Assembly (NCBI GenBank): GCA_043719155.1
Contig: JAYSUJ010000015.1
Location: 1 to 36,034, forward strand
From: JBBQKQ01 sp043719155
GTDB lineage: Bacteria; Patescibacteriota; Minisyncoccia; Phycocordibacterales; UBA5272
Direction of reading: 5' to 3'
DNA: 36,034 nt
Shown here: piece by piece, positions 1 to 7,753 of the stretch
Position numbering within the stretch: position 1 is the first letter of the stretch
How the letters are laid out: every line of letters starts with the position of its first letter
Notes under the pieces: model-generated
Databases searched by the model: none
What the model was told of the DNA's origin: nothing
Seen by the model: the letters and a program-made list of their open reading frames with translations, nothing else
Translations under genes and position numbers: made by a program

Positions 1-706
1 CTGCCAACCTCCCTGCCGCCTCTTCATCCTTTGCGTTTGCAAAGATTGCTTCAGAAACTTTCGCCTCTTCAGCCATCTCCTGAATCAAAGGAATGTAACG
101 ACGGAAGGTTTGCCTCTTGGGGTCAACCAAAAGGGCAAAATCCTCGTGCAAGGCCCACTTGAGGCGGTCTGGGGGTGCCTCCAACACGCGTGGCATTTTG
201 GTTCCGTCGTCACCTTTACTCGAGGTGAGAAAGAATGCCATTTTATCCTCACGATAATCCTTGGTTCGACCATTGGCGACTGCCATAGTGGCGGCGGCGT
301 CTCGGCCTGTCAAAGGAATAGAGATACGATCCATGGCACTGCCATGAATATGCCCAGATTTTAAAAGTCTTTTCCCTGATTTCGACTTAGTAACCGCTGC
401 CTTTACAGCACCCTCGATGTTTGTGTCACCAAAGATCTCATGCAAAGACCGAAGTTTGTCGTCGGTTATCATGTCCAGACTTATACGTCCATTTGGGAGT
501 TTTTCCAAAACGATAGTGAAGAAAGGACAACTGTCCCTGTCAACACGTCGCATATGGTCAAATTTTCCTTTGGACCAGCCCCAAAGATAGCCAAGTGCCC
601 CACCCGAGGCAGTGCACATGGCCAAGCCTGCAGCCAACCAGCGCATTTGTGAGTCACTAAGATCCACAAAAGTCTGTAACTGTTGAAGTAAACTCACGTT
701 TTCCAC
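1..706 (-). CDS. Membrane-anchored protein of unknown function, C-terminus cut by window edge
   Basis: An open frame of about 235 codons runs off the left edge without a stop. No ATG fits the N-terminus; the likely starts are GTG at 706 or GTG at 697 (reading VSLLQQLQTFVDLS). Residues around 20-42 form one hydrophobic segment (WLAAGLAMCTASGGALGYLW), followed by basic residues, so I infer an N-terminal anchor with the rest in the cytoplasm. The remainder is a soluble mixed-charge region containing LTGRDAAATMAVANGRTKDY and an acidic Ala/Glu-rich helix near the cut. Base use is far richer in G and C than the neighbours: 36 of 60 bases at 121-180 by hand count. A TTGCCA-17-TATAGT promoter lies just upstream, inside the 3' end of the EVE gene. 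I do not recognise the family. Confidence 0.72.
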   Translation of the reverse strand, partial: MENVSLLQQLQTFVDLSDSQMRWLAAGLAMCTASGGALGYLWGWSKGKFDHMRRVDRDSCPFFTIVLEKLPNGRISLDMITDDKLRSLHEIFGDTNIEGAVKAAVTKSKSGKRLLKSGHIHGSAMDRISIPLTGRDAAATMAVANGRTKDYREDKMAFFLTSSKGDDGTKMPRVLEAPPDRLKWALHEDFALLVDPKRQTFRRYIPLIQEMAEEAKVSEAIFANAKDEEAAGRLA

Positions 707-732
707 TTTCTTGGGTTGTTGCGTGAGTCCAT

Positions 733-761
733 ACTATACAACTATTCTACTATTTTGGCAA
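733..761 (-). promoter_or_regulatory. Sigma-70 type promoter for the left-edge gene
   Basis: On the minus strand, TTGCCA (756-761) and TATAGT (733-738) are separated by exactly 17 bases. The predicted start of transcription is about 20-30 bases upstream of the GTG start candidates. The promoter overlaps the last codons of the EVE gene. Confidence 0.6.
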
Positions 762-1143
762 TAGTAGCAAACTCTTGACTAGTTACTGCCTGTACTGAAA
801 GTCTTGACCCTTTTTGTAACAATTTCATTTTTTCTAAACTTTTTATTTTTTTAATTTCTTCTAAAGTAATTTCTTTTTTAAATTTTTCTACAAATTTTAC
901 ATCAACACAAAACCATTTATCTACCTCAACATATCCAGCTTTTACAACTTCACACAAACCGACAATAGCTGGCACTTTGCAACTAGAACGATAGAAGAAA
1001 CACAAGTCTCCAACCTGCATGTCGTCTCGCAGAATATTTCTTGCCTGATAATTTCTTACTCCCGTCCAAGGCTCTACTTTTACTTTTTCCAAATCATCGA
1101 TAGAGAAAGTTTCAGATTCACTTTTTAATAGCCAATATTTCAC
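742..1143 (-). CDS. EVE domain protein (DUF55, thymocyte nuclear protein 1-like)
   Basis: 133 residues, the full length of a single EVE domain. It opens with MKYWLLKSE and TFSIDDL, then WTGVRNYQARN (about 26-36), GDLCFFYRSS and PAIVGLCEVV, which are the family's hallmark blocks. EVE domains have a PUA-like fold and are known to bind modified bases in DNA or RNA, so a nucleic-acid sensing role is inferred; no partner nuclease is adjacent. The start is GTG at 1143, only 2 bases after the stop codon of the upstream secreted-protein gene, which suggests translational coupling. The 3' end overlaps the promoter of the left-edge gene. Confidence 0.9.
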   Translation of the reverse strand: MKYWLLKSESETFSIDDLEKVKVEPWTGVRNYQARNILRDDMQVGDLCFFYRSSCKVPAIVGLCEVVKAGYVEVDKWFCVDVKFVEKFKKEITLEEIKKIKSLEKMKLLQKGSRLSVQAVTSQEFATIAKIVE

Positions 1144-1145
1144 AA

Positions 1146-1607
1146 CTACCCTCTTGCCTCCTTAGCCTCCTTTCTAAGCATTTCTCTTTTATCTGCCTCC
1201 TCTTTCATTTTGTCTTTCTTCATTTTTACCAACTCTTTCGCTCTGGCAATTTTCAAATTTTCTAACGCTTTTATATCAATTTTCACTGTTTTCCTCACCA
1301 TCTCCACCTTTTCTTTTGCCGCAGCTATTATTGTTTGGTCTTTTGATTTGAATGCAGTATTTAAAACTGTTCTAGCATCTTTGAGAACCTTAATGTCTGC
1401 ATTTAAAGTTTTTTGCAATATTTCAAGCTGTGCTTTATAAGTTAATACAGTTGTTGTTGCCGTACTAGTTGCGATGGTTGTTGTAGCTACCGGTGCAGTT
1501 GTCGTGGCGACAGAAGTTGTACTATTACTTTGAGCCATAGTTAAGGTTGTAGCAAGTATTACAGTTGCAAGAGTAAAGATAATTTTTTTTGTATTTATAT
1601 ATATCAT
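1146..1607 (-). CDS. Secreted Thr-rich and coiled-coil protein, unknown function
   Basis: 153 residues. An N-terminal signal peptide (lysines, then IIFTLATVILATTLTMAQ, cleavage likely near 25) is followed by a low-complexity Thr/Ala/Val stretch (about 28-55). Then comes a long charged helix with heptad-like Leu/Ile/Val spacing (about 57-153), ending in a Lys/Glu/Arg-rich tail. This layout is common for small exported proteins of uncertain role in Patescibacteria. A TATAAT box (1614-1619 on the minus strand) lies 6 bases before the ATG, so the mRNA may be leaderless. It is the first gene of a two-gene unit with the EVE gene. No enzymatic motif is visible. Confidence 0.7.
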   Translation of the reverse strand: MIYINTKKIIFTLATVILATTLTMAQSNSTTSVATTTAPVATTTIATSTATTTVLTYKAQLEILQKTLNADIKVLKDARTVLNTAFKSKDQTIIAAAKEKVEMVRKTVKIDIKALENLKIARAKELVKMKKDKMKEEADKREMLRKEAKEARG

Positions 1608-1615
1608 ATATTAAT

Positions 1616-1644
1616 TATACAACAAAAGTCCAATATGCTATAAT
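1616..1644 (+). promoter_or_regulatory. Extended -10 promoter of the alarmone hydrolase gene
   Basis: TGC-TATAAT (TATAAT at 1639-1644) is a TGn extended -10 box. A weak -35 match, TATACA, sits at 1616-1621 with 17-base spacing. The predicted transcript would start near 1651, leaving about 47 bases of leader before the GTG. Confidence 0.6.
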
Positions 1645-1697
1645 CGCACAGCTAGACTAGCACACCACTTCCTACAACCCAAAGATTGGAGAAAAAA

Positions 1698-2219
1698 GTG
1701 AGATACGCTCTAGATACTCGACGTGTTTTAGAGGCCTACACCTTCGCAGAGAAAGCTCACAAAGGGCAAACTAGAAGAGGTACAAATGAACCCTACTATT
1801 TTCACCCAATAGCAGTTTCCTTGATGTTGCTATCATTCAAAAGAAGTCACCGTTTGACCGAGTTGGTAATAGCAGCAGTTTTACACGACGTGCTTGAGGA
1901 TACGAAAGTAACCTTTGACATGATCTGCAAAAAATTTGGTCCGTTTGTTGCTGGCTTAGTTCTCGAACTGACCAACGACGAAGCTGAGATTGCCCGAATC
2001 GGCAAGAAAGAATATCATAAAGCTAAACTGACTCATATGAGCAGCTACGCCCTCCTAATAAAGCTTTGTGACCGACTCCACAATGTGTCTGACAAACCAT
2101 CTGAACAGATGAAGAAAGACACAACCGAAATCATGTCTCATTTGCTGGCCAAAAGAAGAAACTTGACTATGGCCCAGCTAGAGTTGGTGACAGAAATTCA
2201 ACTTGTTTGCACTTGGTAA
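1698..2219 (+). CDS. Small alarmone hydrolase-like HD protein
   Basis: 173 residues, a single HD domain of the RelA/SpoT hydrolase type with no synthetase or TGS domain. From the GTG start, the metal-binding pattern is visible: H21 (EKAHKGQTRRG), H36 (YYFHP), H63-D64 (LHDVLEDTK) and a later CDRLHN block. Proteins with this layout (SAH, MESH1-like) hydrolyse (p)ppGpp or related nucleotides; that role is inferred. GTG at 1698 is preferred over TTG at 1686 because GGAG (1688-1691) lies 6 bases upstream of it. The gene stands alone with its own promoter and terminator, is GC-richer than its neighbours, and converges on rpoD. Rel, further along the window, has a second HD domain of the same kind. 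Confidence 0.85.
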   Translation: MRYALDTRRVLEAYTFAEKAHKGQTRRGTNEPYYFHPIAVSLMLLSFKRSHRLTELVIAAVLHDVLEDTKVTFDMICKKFGPFVAGLVLELTNDEAEIARIGKKEYHKAKLTHMSSYALLIKLCDRLHNVSDKPSEQMKKDTTEIMSHLLAKRRNLTMAQLELVTEIQLVCTW

Positions 2220-2234
2220 GACTTTTGCAAGCAG

Positions 2235-2267
2235 AAAGCTCTGGGCAATCTGTCCAGAGCTTTTTTT
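2235..2267 (+). terminator. Rho-independent terminator after the alarmone hydrolase
   Basis: AAAGCTCTGG (2235-2244) pairs perfectly with CCAGAGCTTT (2254-2263) around a 9-base loop. A run of seven T follows (2261-2267). The T run overlaps the rpoD stop codon on the other strand. Confidence 0.9.
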
Positions 2268-3657
2268 AATCTACGTAGTTTCTCAACTGCCCTATTTTTG
2301 GATGATTACGAATTTTCTCATGCACCTTGCTTTCGATCTGTCGGATACGCTCGCGAGTGACTTGAAAATGTGCCCCCACTTCTTCTAACGTATGTGGTGT
2401 GCCGCCATCAAGACCATTTCGCATAACTATTATTTGTCTTTCCTTTTCTGACAAATCATTCAAAATTTCTTTGATCTGGTCTTGTAAAATTCGGCGTGAA
2501 GCCTCTTGTTGGGGTGATAAAATTTTATCGTCGGCAATAAAATCTCCCAAAGTTGAGCGGTCACTTTCATCACTGTCGCCAACTGGCTTTTCGAGCGACA
2601 CAGTATCTTGGTTAATACTTTCAACCATTCTTACTTTTTCTACCTCAATACCCATTTCACTTGCTATTTCGTCGGCAGTTGGCTCGCGACCAATGTCTTG
2701 AGCTAGCCTACGATATACTTGTTTATACTTGGCAATAGTCTCAACCATATGTACCGGAATACGAATAGTTCTAGACTGGTCGGCCAAGGCACGAGTTATA
2801 GCCTGACGTATCCACCATGTGGCATATGTAGAAAACTTGAAACCTTTAGTGTGGTCAAACTTTTCAACAGCTTTGTGCAGACCGACATTTCCCTCTTGAA
2901 TTAAATCTAAAAGAGTCAGGTCTTGGGACCGCATTGCATACTTTTTAGCTGTAGAAACCACTAAACGCAAGTTGGCCTTCATTAGAATCTCTTTCGCCTC
3001 TTTGTCACCTTTTAAAATTCTTTTAGCTAGAGCCACTTCTTGCTCTGAAGAAATAAGAGAATATTGACCAATTTCTTTTAAATAAACTTGGATAGAATCA
3101 TTGTTAGAGTATTCGTTTTTCAAATGCGATATCTCGTTGTTCATGTCGAGCAAATTTCCGCTTTCCAATACGTTTACACTCGCATCTTCAACGCGTTTAT
3201 AAAAAGCATCTATCTTTTTGATATTGTCTTCAGCATTTGGGAATATCTTCAATATCTCATCATTGGTAATGAAACCTCTTTGTTTACCTTTATTTATCAA
3301 GTCAACTACCGCTGCCTCCTCCACTTCTTTTGAAGTATCTTTTTTATTTACGTCTCGAACCTTGTGAGAAATGGTCAAAGCTTTTGGTTTTACCTTTTTC
3401 TTTTCCTCCAAACCAGAAAACTTTTCATTGCCCCAACTTTGCTTTTTGTCAGAAGAAGCTTTTTTTCTATCCGCTACTTTTTTGTTGATCTCAGCTTTTT
3501 TTAAAAGCTTAGTTTTTTTATCTGCCTTTTTTTCTACAACCTTAACTGTTTTTTTGTCAGCTTTTTTTTCAACTTTCAAAACTTTTTTAACAACAAGTTT
3601 TACTTTTGATGCTACAGCCTTTACTTTTTTTAAAACTGTTTTTTTATTTTTTGACAT
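2266..3657 (-). CDS. rpoD: Primary RNA polymerase sigma factor (sigma-70/RpoD) with Lys-rich tail
   Basis: 463 residues. Domains in order: a lysine-rich low-complexity tail (about 1-110; 21 Lys in the first 50 residues, with the unit VEKKADKKT nearly repeated), a region 1.1-like segment (about 115-165, LINKGKQRGFITNDEI), region 1.2 (187-220), region 2 (220-297, including DLIQEGNVGLHKAVEKFD and FSTYATWWIRQAITRA), region 3 (300-370) and region 4 (395-460, HTLEEVGAHFQVTRERIRQIE). All DNA- and core-binding regions are intact, so it is the housekeeping sigma. The basic tail is not part of the standard family. A TGT-TATAAT extended -10 box (3669-3674) lies 11 bases before the ATG. The gene is separated from the upstream pilin gene by a hairpin terminator. 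Confidence 0.96.
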   Translation of the reverse strand: MSKNKKTVLKKVKAVASKVKLVVKKVLKVEKKADKKTVKVVEKKADKKTKLLKKAEINKKVADRKKASSDKKQSWGNEKFSGLEEKKKVKPKALTISHKVRDVNKKDTSKEVEEAAVVDLINKGKQRGFITNDEILKIFPNAEDNIKKIDAFYKRVEDASVNVLESGNLLDMNNEISHLKNEYSNNDSIQVYLKEIGQYSLISSEQEVALAKRILKGDKEAKEILMKANLRLVVSTAKKYAMRSQDLTLLDLIQEGNVGLHKAVEKFDHTKGFKFSTYATWWIRQAITRALADQSRTIRIPVHMVETIAKYKQVYRRLAQDIGREPTADEIASEMGIEVEKVRMVESINQDTVSLEKPVGDSDESDRSTLGDFIADDKILSPQQEASRRILQDQIKEILNDLSEKERQIIVMRNGLDGGTPHTLEEVGAHFQVTRERIRQIESKVHEKIRNHPKIGQLRNYVD

Positions 3658-3668
3658 ATTTGTTTGCT

Positions 3669-3674
3669 ATTATA
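3669..3674 (-). promoter_or_regulatory. Extended -10 box of rpoD
   Basis: Minus-strand TATAAT preceded by TGT, 11 bases before the rpoD ATG. The predicted leader is only about 4-5 bases, with no room for a Shine-Dalgarno site. Confidence 0.65.
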
Positions 3675-3678
3675 ACAC

Positions 3679-3702
3679 AAAAAAACTCTTTTTACAGAGT
3701 TT
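3679..3702 (-). terminator. Terminator after the pilin-like gene
   Basis: On the minus strand AAACTCT (3696-3702) pairs with AGAGTTT (3683-3689) around a 6-base loop, followed by a T run (3679-3685). It lies between the pilin-like gene and the rpoD promoter. Confidence 0.75.
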
Positions 3703-3720
3703 TATTGTGTAGTTTCCTAA

Positions 3721-4245
3721 TTATTGACAAAGGTAATTTCCAGCTACAATTGTAGGTGCTGTTGTAACCTCTATTGAGTTTCCACCAGAGTCCACACACC
3801 ACATTCCAGTCCCTACATTTTTAGGTGCACGTAACTTGACAGTTAAGGCCCAACTTTGTGATGGTGCATCTGTTGTTCCTGCTGCGAGATAGCAAGTTGG
3901 GCTTACGCCAGAATTATTTCTAAGTGCAATTAAAGACCTTTGAAAATCTAAGGTATTAAAAACATTAGAATTGTCTATATTTGCACCGGACGTGTTCCCA
4001 GCGCAGGTTGTACCACTAATGGCGCTTGAGCCATTGCCGGCTGTATAGCCAAATTTGTCATCATAATAGAGTGCAGCCTGGGCACGAAGTTGTGCCATTT
4101 GTTCTTTGATGGCAGCATCTTGACCTTTACCACGAGCCGAGTTTAGATTTACAACCACAATACTTGCCAAGATACCAATAATGGTTATAACAACTAAAAG
4201 CTCAATTAAAGTAAAACCTGACATTTTAGACATTTTATTTTTCAT
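3721..4245 (-). CDS. Type IV pilin/pseudopilin-like protein
   Basis: 174 residues. The N-terminus is a class III signal peptide: a short basic leader (MKNKMSKMSG) and a prepilin peptidase site G10|F11, then TLIELLVVITIIGILASIVVVNL, with Glu at mature position 5 and one long hydrophobic helix. The C-terminal globular part has four Cys (TTCAGN, PTCYLA, MWCVDS, YLCQ), probably two disulfides, and short Gly/Ser-rich loops. It should be processed by PilD and assembled in a type IV filament at the cell surface. No other pilus genes are nearby. A TTGACT-16-TATACT promoter ends 9 bases before the ATG. It is divergent from topA. Confidence 0.9.
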   Translation of the reverse strand: MKNKMSKMSGFTLIELLVVITIIGILASIVVVNLNSARGKGQDAAIKEQMAQLRAQAALYYDDKFGYTAGNGSSAISGTTCAGNTSGANIDNSNVFNTLDFQRSLIALRNNSGVSPTCYLAAGTTDAPSQSWALTVKLRAPKNVGTGMWCVDSGGNSIEVTTAPTIVAGNYLCQ

Positions 4246-4254
4246 ATGTTTAGT

Positions 4255-4282
4255 AGTATAGAAAATGTAGATTTAAAGTCAA
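4255..4282 (-). promoter_or_regulatory. Promoter of the pilin-like gene
   Basis: Minus-strand TTGACT (4277-4282) and TATACT (4255-4260), spacer 16 bases. The -10 box ends 9 bases before the ATG at 4245, so the leader is about 2-3 bases. Confidence 0.65.
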
Positions 4283-4350
4283 ACCGGCACAAATAAAATA
4301 TGTGCATAACTTATTTTTATTTTGAAAATAATCAAGTCTGTGTTATTGTG

Positions 4351-4356
4351 TAGAAT
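4351..4356 (+). promoter_or_regulatory. -10 box of topA
   Basis: TAGAAT lies 9 bases before the topA ATG. No clear -35 box is seen. The spacing implies a near-leaderless mRNA. Confidence 0.5.
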
Positions 4357-4365
4357 AAAAGTTGT

Positions 4366-6537
4366 ATGAAATTATTTATCGTAGAGTCTCCTTCAAAAGC
4401 TAAAACAATTTCCAAATATTTAGGGGATGAGTTTGTAGTAAAGAGCTCAGTTGGCCATGTTCGCGACTTACCAAAGTCAAATAAAAAAGCTATAGACATA
4501 GAAGCTGGCTTTGTGCCGCATTATGAAGTGGATCCTAAAAAAATAAATGTAATTAAAGAGCTGAAAGATTATGCTAAAAAAGCAGAAGAAGTCATCATTG
4601 CTACCGACCCCGACCGAGAAGGTGAGGCCATTGCTTGGCATTTGCTCGACGAGTGTAAGTTTAAAAATTATGTGCGCGTTACTTATCATGAAATCACTAA
4701 AGCGGCTGTACTTGAGGCTCTTACGCATCCCAGAAAAATAGACATGAATTTGAAAGAGGCCCAAGAAGCGAGGCGGGTTTTGGACAGACTTGTTGGTTAC
4801 GATTTGTCGGGAGTTATCTGGAAAAAAGTTCGTTACGGCTTGTCTGCCGGGCGTGTGCAATCTCCAGCCTTACGCATCATTGTTGAGCGAGAAAGAGAAA
4901 TTTTAGCTTTTACACCCATTCCCTATTTCGTATTAAATGGAAAATTTCTACATAATGGTAAAAATAAAATTGAAGCCGAGTCAAAGGATATTTTTGATAT
5001 TAAATTTGAAGATTTAAATAAAGAGGTTAGAGCGAGCGAGAGTACAGACTTTCTAGTGCGAGATAAAAAAGTTTCCATTGTAAACAGGGCTTCGCGCGCG
5101 CCGTTTACCACTTCAACTTTACAACAAACAGCGTCTAGTCGTTTAGGTATGGCCCCACAAAGAACCATGCGCGCGGCTCAGAAACTTTATGAGCTTGGAC
5201 ACATAACCTACATGCGTACCGACTCGACCAGCCTTTCACCAGATGCTCAGAAAAATATTTTAAATTTTGTAACAAAAATTTATGGTGAGAAATACGCCGA
5301 AGCCAAGAGCTACAAAACCAAAAGTAAAAATGCCCAGGAGGCGCATGAGGCAATACGTCCCACTCACATAGAAAATACCAGTTTAAAAGTTGGGGGTGAC
5401 GAAGCCAGACTTTATGATCTTATTCATGCTCGTGCCACTTCATCACAGATGTCTGATGCAAAAGTCGAGAGAACAAATATTGAAATTGGCTCTGACAAAC
5501 TTTCTCATAAACTTTTTTTAAATGGACAGAGAATAGTTTTTGAAGGCTGGCTAAAAGCCGACCCAGATGGTGCAGGAGATGATGTCATCTTGCCAGCTAT
5601 TGAAATTGGTGACCGGATGGAACTACAAAAAATGGAAATCATTTCCAAAGAGACTCAACCCCCAAACCGTTTTTCTGAGGCAGGGCTAATCAAAGAATTG
5701 GAAAAAAGAGGAATCGGCCGCCCTTCTACTTACGCTTCTATTATTACCACCATTCAAACTCGTGAATACGTAATTTTAGAAAACAAAGCTTTGAAACCGA
5801 CTGACACAGGTATGGTAGTTTCCGAATATTTGGAAAACAATTTTATGAATTATATTTCTGACGACTTTACAGCCGAAATGGAAAATAGTTTAGATGAAAT
5901 TGCTGAAGGAAAAAAGAAATACTTGAAAGTTATGAAAGATTTTTATGGGCCATTTTTAAAATTAGTTAAGGAAAAAAGTGAAGGTGACAAAGCCACCGAC
6001 TTGGGCGAAGCTCCTGAAAATATAAAATGCCCCAAATGTAGTAAGAAAATGGTTATTAAGCTCGCAAGAAATGGTAAATTTTACTCTTGCTCAGACTTTC
6101 CAAATTGTTTGGGCGCTCTAACTCTTGAAGGAAAAGAAATGGAAGGACCAAAAGATCTGGGTAAAAAATGTCCAAAATGCGAGACCAACAATTTAATTGA
6201 ACGCGAAGGAAAATTTGGAAAATTTGTAGCTTGCAGTGGCTATCCAAAGTGTAAATATGTTGAGCAAGGTGAGAAAATAAAACCAAGTGACGCGGTTGAC
6301 TGCCCAGGCTGTAAGGGTGGATATATGGAAGAGCGTCGTGGGCGATTTGGCATTTTCTACTCCTGTTCAAACTATCCAGACTGCAAAAATGCTATCAAGA
6401 CCAAACCAACCGGAAATTTATGTAAGCTTTGTAAATCACTAATGATGGCAGGCACCAAAACTATCCCTGAAAGGTGTTCCCAAAAAACTTGCCCGATGCA
6501 CAATCCACACAAGCTGGAAGAAACTACTGGTAAGTAA
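4366..6537 (+). CDS. topA: DNA topoisomerase I (type IA)
   Basis: 723 residues. The N-terminal Toprim domain (FIVESPSKAKTISKYL and TDPDREGEAIAWHL) binds the metal. The cleavage-strand core follows (DRLVGYDLSGVIW, GLSAGRVQSPAL), then the active-site Tyr282 in YMRTDSTSLS and EAHEAIRPT. Residues from about 555 hold three C4 zinc ribbons of the CPxC...CSxxPxC type, plus a fourth, more divergent CKLC...CSQKTC cluster at the end. The enzyme relaxes negative supercoils in the nucleoid. Length is shorter than the 865-residue E. coli protein, as in many small genomes. The gene has its own -10 box and ends 4 bases from the convergent acidic-protein gene. Confidence 0.97.
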   Translation: MKLFIVESPSKAKTISKYLGDEFVVKSSVGHVRDLPKSNKKAIDIEAGFVPHYEVDPKKINVIKELKDYAKKAEEVIIATDPDREGEAIAWHLLDECKFKNYVRVTYHEITKAAVLEALTHPRKIDMNLKEAQEARRVLDRLVGYDLSGVIWKKVRYGLSAGRVQSPALRIIVEREREILAFTPIPYFVLNGKFLHNGKNKIEAESKDIFDIKFEDLNKEVRASESTDFLVRDKKVSIVNRASRAPFTTSTLQQTASSRLGMAPQRTMRAAQKLYELGHITYMRTDSTSLSPDAQKNILNFVTKIYGEKYAEAKSYKTKSKNAQEAHEAIRPTHIENTSLKVGGDEARLYDLIHARATSSQMSDAKVERTNIEIGSDKLSHKLFLNGQRIVFEGWLKADPDGAGDDVILPAIEIGDRMELQKMEIISKETQPPNRFSEAGLIKELEKRGIGRPSTYASIITTIQTREYVILENKALKPTDTGMVVSEYLENNFMNYISDDFTAEMENSLDEIAEGKKKYLKVMKDFYGPFLKLVKEKSEGDKATDLGEAPENIKCPKCSKKMVIKLARNGKFYSCSDFPNCLGALTLEGKEMEGPKDLGKKCPKCETNNLIEREGKFGKFVACSGYPKCKYVEQGEKIKPSDAVDCPGCKGGYMEERRGRFGIFYSCSNYPDCKNAIKTKPTGNLCKLCKSLMMAGTKTIPERCSQKTCPMHNPHKLEETTGK

Positions 6538-6541
6538 AAAA

Positions 6542-7657
6542 TTATCCATTTAATTTGTTAAAAGTATTATCCGCAAGGGATACGCTTTCTCCATATTCGT
6601 GCAATTTATCAGAAGAGTACATATGCATGGCCGATTCAAAAGCTAGCGGTAAATTATTTTTTAGCAACTCAACTGCGTCTTCGACATTTTTTCGACCTAA
6701 AGCTTCATCTGCAATTTGAGAAACCTGATCCTCAGTAAGTCCAAATTCTGGTTTAAATTTTACTATTTTTCGGAGTTGATTTATAATTTGATGCCGAATT
6801 TCTAATAAATCCATTTCATAAAAAACATTTTCATCTTTAAGGGTGTTTTCCCTAAAATCTTTCACTAAATCAACAACATCGTTATTACAAAAAATTGTCT
6901 TTATCGCATTTAAAGTTTGCAGAAAATACGCTGGGTTGTAATCATTATTTTTGTCATCCTCTTCAAAAGCTTCTTTCGGGTCAAATTCTTCGTCAAAATC
7001 TAAAGGTAAGCCAGAAGTGGTCTTTAACTTTTCCAAAAACTCTTCATCTTCCCACATTTCTCCCATATCGTTTCCAGTTGGTACAAACATATCTCCAAAC
7101 AGTAAAGCTCTTGCCCTTTTACCCTCAGACGTTTCATACATTTCACCCATTTTAAGTTTAAGCGTTTCTGTAATTTCTGAAACTTTTTCTAGAAAATCAC
7201 TTTTTCTCTTATCCTCCCCATCACCCTCCTCTTCAAGATCTTCAGGTGACAGGGACTCGGGCACTGGTTCTGGTTCACCTCCACTTACAGGAGTATCCAA
7301 AGATTTTGCTTCTTCATAAGAAACAGAAATGGAAGTATTCTCACCAGTATCGTTAAACTCTATTTTACTGTCAGGCAACATTGCTGTTCCCAAATTTATA
7401 ACCATTGTGGATACTCTTATAAAATCCATAATTGACTCAGCCTTACTCATTCTCTTCAGGAGTAAATCCTTCACTTTACTTTCACTACTTTTAAAATAAT
7501 TATTTATTTTTTCTAGAATTTCAGGTGTAATTTTTTTTTCAAAAAAACTTGCTAACTGAGGAAATTTATTTGAAACAAGTTTGATTAAATCAGTAAAATT
7601 ACTTATTTCCTCAGTTTTTTTTACTTCTTTTTTTGGTCGAGCGAAAGATTCTATCAT
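6542..7657 (-). CDS. Acidic protein of unknown function
   Basis: 371 residues, not recognised. It has a basic N-terminus (FARPKKEVKK), a helical region (about 20-100), an acidic Pro/Glu/Ser linker (about 125-150, GGEPEPVPESLSPEDLEEEG), then a further helical acidic domain with DFDEEFDPKEAFEEDD near the middle and an amphipathic helical C-terminus. No signal peptide, clear membrane helix or catalytic motif is visible, so it is probably cytoplasmic. A TAAACT box 9 bases before the ATG may be its -10 element. It is monocistronic, converging on topA. The style (acidic linker between helical blocks) recalls the N-terminal half of the large sigma-like protein in this window, but I see no alignable homology. 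Confidence 0.7.
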   Translation of the reverse strand: MIESFARPKKEVKKTEEISNFTDLIKLVSNKFPQLASFFEKKITPEILEKINNYFKSSESKVKDLLLKRMSKAESIMDFIRVSTMVINLGTAMLPDSKIEFNDTGENTSISVSYEEAKSLDTPVSGGEPEPVPESLSPEDLEEEGDGEDKRKSDFLEKVSEITETLKLKMGEMYETSEGKRARALLFGDMFVPTGNDMGEMWEDEEFLEKLKTTSGLPLDFDEEFDPKEAFEEDDKNNDYNPAYFLQTLNAIKTIFCNNDVVDLVKDFRENTLKDENVFYEMDLLEIRHQIINQLRKIVKFKPEFGLTEDQVSQIADEALGRKNVEDAVELLKNNLPLAFESAMHMYSSDKLHEYGESVSLADNTFNKLNG

Positions 7658-7697
7658 AGAATTTAAAGTTTAACTTTTTTAAAACAATGTTTCAAGT

Positions 7698-7725
7698 AAA
7701 AAAGTTGCACTTTGTCTGTGCAACT
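7698..7725 (-). terminator. Terminator after the small basic protein gene
   Basis: On the minus strand AGTTGCAC (7718-7725) pairs perfectly with GTGCAACT (7703-7710) around a 7-base loop, followed by a T run (7698-7702). Confidence 0.85.
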
Positions 7726-7753
7726 GTCTAAGTTATTTGCTTAAATTTTGGTT

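Noticed and set aside
110..364. Plus-strand open frame of 84 codons at the left end
   Set aside because: It lies antisense to the long continuous minus-strand frame, which has a signal-anchor, sensible composition and a promoter.
3371..3712. Plus-strand Phe-rich hydrophobic frame of 113 codons
   Set aside because: Complement of the AAA-rich lysine tail of rpoD, which reads as TTT (Phe) on the opposite strand; not a membrane protein gene.
6951..7319. Plus-strand Ser/Pro-rich frame of 122 codons
   Set aside because: Antisense shadow of the acidic linker of the minus-strand 371-residue protein; Ser/Pro richness mirrors GAA/GAT codons on the other strand.
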